Source: DATCYX01 sp037444705 (GTDB lineage Bacteria; Chloroflexota; Anaerolineae; Anaerolineales; UBA4823). Taken from it: DNA of 6,528 bases. This document shows positions 6,106-6,528 of the stretch, one piece after another. Below the pieces are notes generated by a model. It was not told the DNA's origin and did no database searches. It was given only the letters and a program-made list of their open reading frames with translations. Numbering within the stretch: the first letter of the stretch is position 1; each line of letters opens with the position of its first letter. Made by a program: the position numbers and the translations under genes. The DNA is taken from positions 1 through 6,528 of the forward strand of contig JBBILY010000162.1 of the NCBI GenBank assembly GCA_037444705.1. Reading direction: 5' to 3'.

Positions 6106-6132
6106 GTAGGACAATTTACGAAATTGTCCCAC
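6106..6132. repeat. REP-like palindrome with 5' GTAG
   Basis: GTAGGACAATTT (6106-6117) pairs with AAATTGTCCCAC (6121-6132) around ACG, with one mismatch (6108/6130). It shares the GTAGGACAA-TTGTCC core and GTAG foot with the copy at 306-337. The inner arm bases differ (ATTT instead of ACT). Confidence 0.7.
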
Positions 6133-6148
6133 ATGGCGCCAGGGCTGT

Positions 6149-6171
6149 GGCGTAAGTCTCTGACTTGCGCC
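6149..6171. repeat. Inverted repeat hairpin
   Basis: GGCGTAAGTC (6149-6158) pairs with GACTTGCGCC (6162-6171), 10 bp with one T-G wobble, around TCT. It begins 17 bases after the REP-like copy. No T-run follows. It could be the second palindrome of a composite REP unit. Confidence 0.55.
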
Positions 6172-6230
6172 GCCAAGCAAACGTGGAAACGCTTTTGCCC
6201 CGCGCTTAGAAAGGGGATTGCGCATACGCG

Positions 6231-6277
6231 TGCGCCGCCTCCTTCCCCGAAGGCGGCGCAATTTGCTTCTGCAAATT
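6231..6277. repeat. Two abutting hairpins next to the CRISPR array
   Basis: TGCGCCGCCT (6231-6240) and AGGCGGCGCA (6251-6260) form a perfect 10-bp stem. AATTTGC (6260-6266) and GCAAATT (6271-6277) form a 7-bp stem directly against it. They lie 33 bases left of the first CRISPR repeat. A transcript from the array on the minus strand would meet them after the last repeat, so they could end or stabilise it, though no U-run follows. Confidence 0.5.
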
Positions 6278-6309
6278 TGAGGTTTACAGGATTTGAATGG
6301 GCGCAAAAA

Positions 6310-6528
6310 GTTTCAATCCCTCAATCGGGATAGGATGCTTTCAAACCTACAGAGTGCGTAAGCCATCTGTTCCACCCCCATGGTTTCAATCCCTCAATCG
6401 GGATAGGATGCTTTCAAACTGTTTAACCGCCCTAATAATATCATCTATTAGGGAATTGTTTCAATCCCTCAGTCGGGATAGGAAGCTTTCAAACTCCTTT
6501 ATATTCAATCGATTTGTACCACCCGGGC
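6310..6528 (-). CRISPR. CRISPR array, three 37-bp repeats visible, continuing past the right edge
   Basis: Repeats occupy 6310-6346, 6383-6419 and 6458-6494. The first two are identical; the third differs at 6472 (A to G) and 6484 (T to A). Spacers are 6347-6382 (36 bp) and 6420-6457 (38 bp), and 6495-6528 is at least 34 bp of a third. On the + strand each repeat begins GTTTCAATCCC and ends GCTTTCAAAC. Its reverse complement therefore ends in ATTGAAAC, the 8-base tag left on crRNA 5' ends in many type I and III systems. This points to minus-strand transcription, with the leader to the right, off-window. An internal ATCCC/GGGAT stem (6316-6320 with 6327-6331 in repeat 1) fits Cas6 processing. 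No cas genes are in the window, so the subtype is open. Confidence 0.93.

Larger units (their letters stand above)
5998..6309. other. Gene-free stretch with stacked hairpins between operon and CRISPR array
   Basis: I find no credible gene on either strand in these 312 bases. It holds at least five inverted repeats: TGTCGG/CCGACA (6000-6005 and 6013-6018), the REP-like copy at 6106-6132, a 10-bp stem at 6149-6171, a 10-bp stem at 6231-6260 and a 7-bp stem at 6260-6277. It is at the presumed leader-distal side of the array, so no leader is expected here. Confidence 0.6.

Noticed and set aside
5670..6306. Long overlapping minus-strand frames over the end of the membrane gene and the downstream region
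   Set aside because: They are antisense to conserved NrfD sequence, cross the probable terminator and hairpins, and show no coding signature.
6124..6333. Small + strand open frame of 69 codons
   Set aside because: It runs through several hairpins and ends inside the first CRISPR repeat. It has no ribosome binding site and no recognisable motif.

Overview
The window is one bacterial respiratory operon flanked on both sides by repeat-type DNA. No rRNA or tRNA gene gives a taxonomic anchor. The base composition, the oxidoreductase layout and the GTAGGACAACT-type palindromes remind me of Chloroflexota (Anaerolineae-like). This is a low-confidence impression, not something the sequence proves.

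Layout. Positions 2-268 hold the 3' end of a REP-associated tyrosine transposase (RAYT, IS200-like Y1 family) that is cut by the left edge. Positions 265-430 are a cluster of palindromes: a degraded and a perfect copy of a GTAG-tagged REP-like hairpin, an unrelated 8-bp hairpin, and a terminator-like hairpin with a T-run. Positions 470-5957 are four co-oriented genes of a complex iron-sulfur molybdoenzyme: a four-cluster ferredoxin subunit (470-1327), a Tat-exported molybdopterin catalytic subunit (1338-4171), a TorD/DmsD-type chaperone (4168-4791) and an NrfD/PsrC-type quinone-reactive membrane subunit (4851-5957). A GC-rich hairpin follows the last stop. Positions 5995-6309 hold no gene, only stacked hairpins including another REP-like copy. 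Positions 6310-6528 are three repeats of a CRISPR array that continues past the right edge. The repeat ends imply transcription on the minus strand. No cas gene is in view.

How the genes work together. The catalytic subunit carries a twin-arginine signal, an N-terminal Cys motif for one [4Fe-4S] cluster and a candidate Cys ligand to Mo/W, so it should act outside the cytoplasmic membrane. The ferredoxin subunit supplies four more [4Fe-4S] clusters as a wire to the NrfD-like subunit, which exchanges electrons with (mena)quinone. The chaperone should mature the catalytic subunit before export. This is the architecture of polysulfide, thiosulfate, tetrathionate, selenate and arsenate respiratory enzymes. 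The substrate cannot be read from this sequence.

The main oddity is that the catalytic gene is broken. A one-base loss near 2607-2614 splits a 944-residue protein into two overlapping frames. It may be a real mutation or an assembly error. A second theme is that REP-like palindromes run into the stop codons of two genes (the RAYT and the chaperone) and recur through the intergenic DNA.
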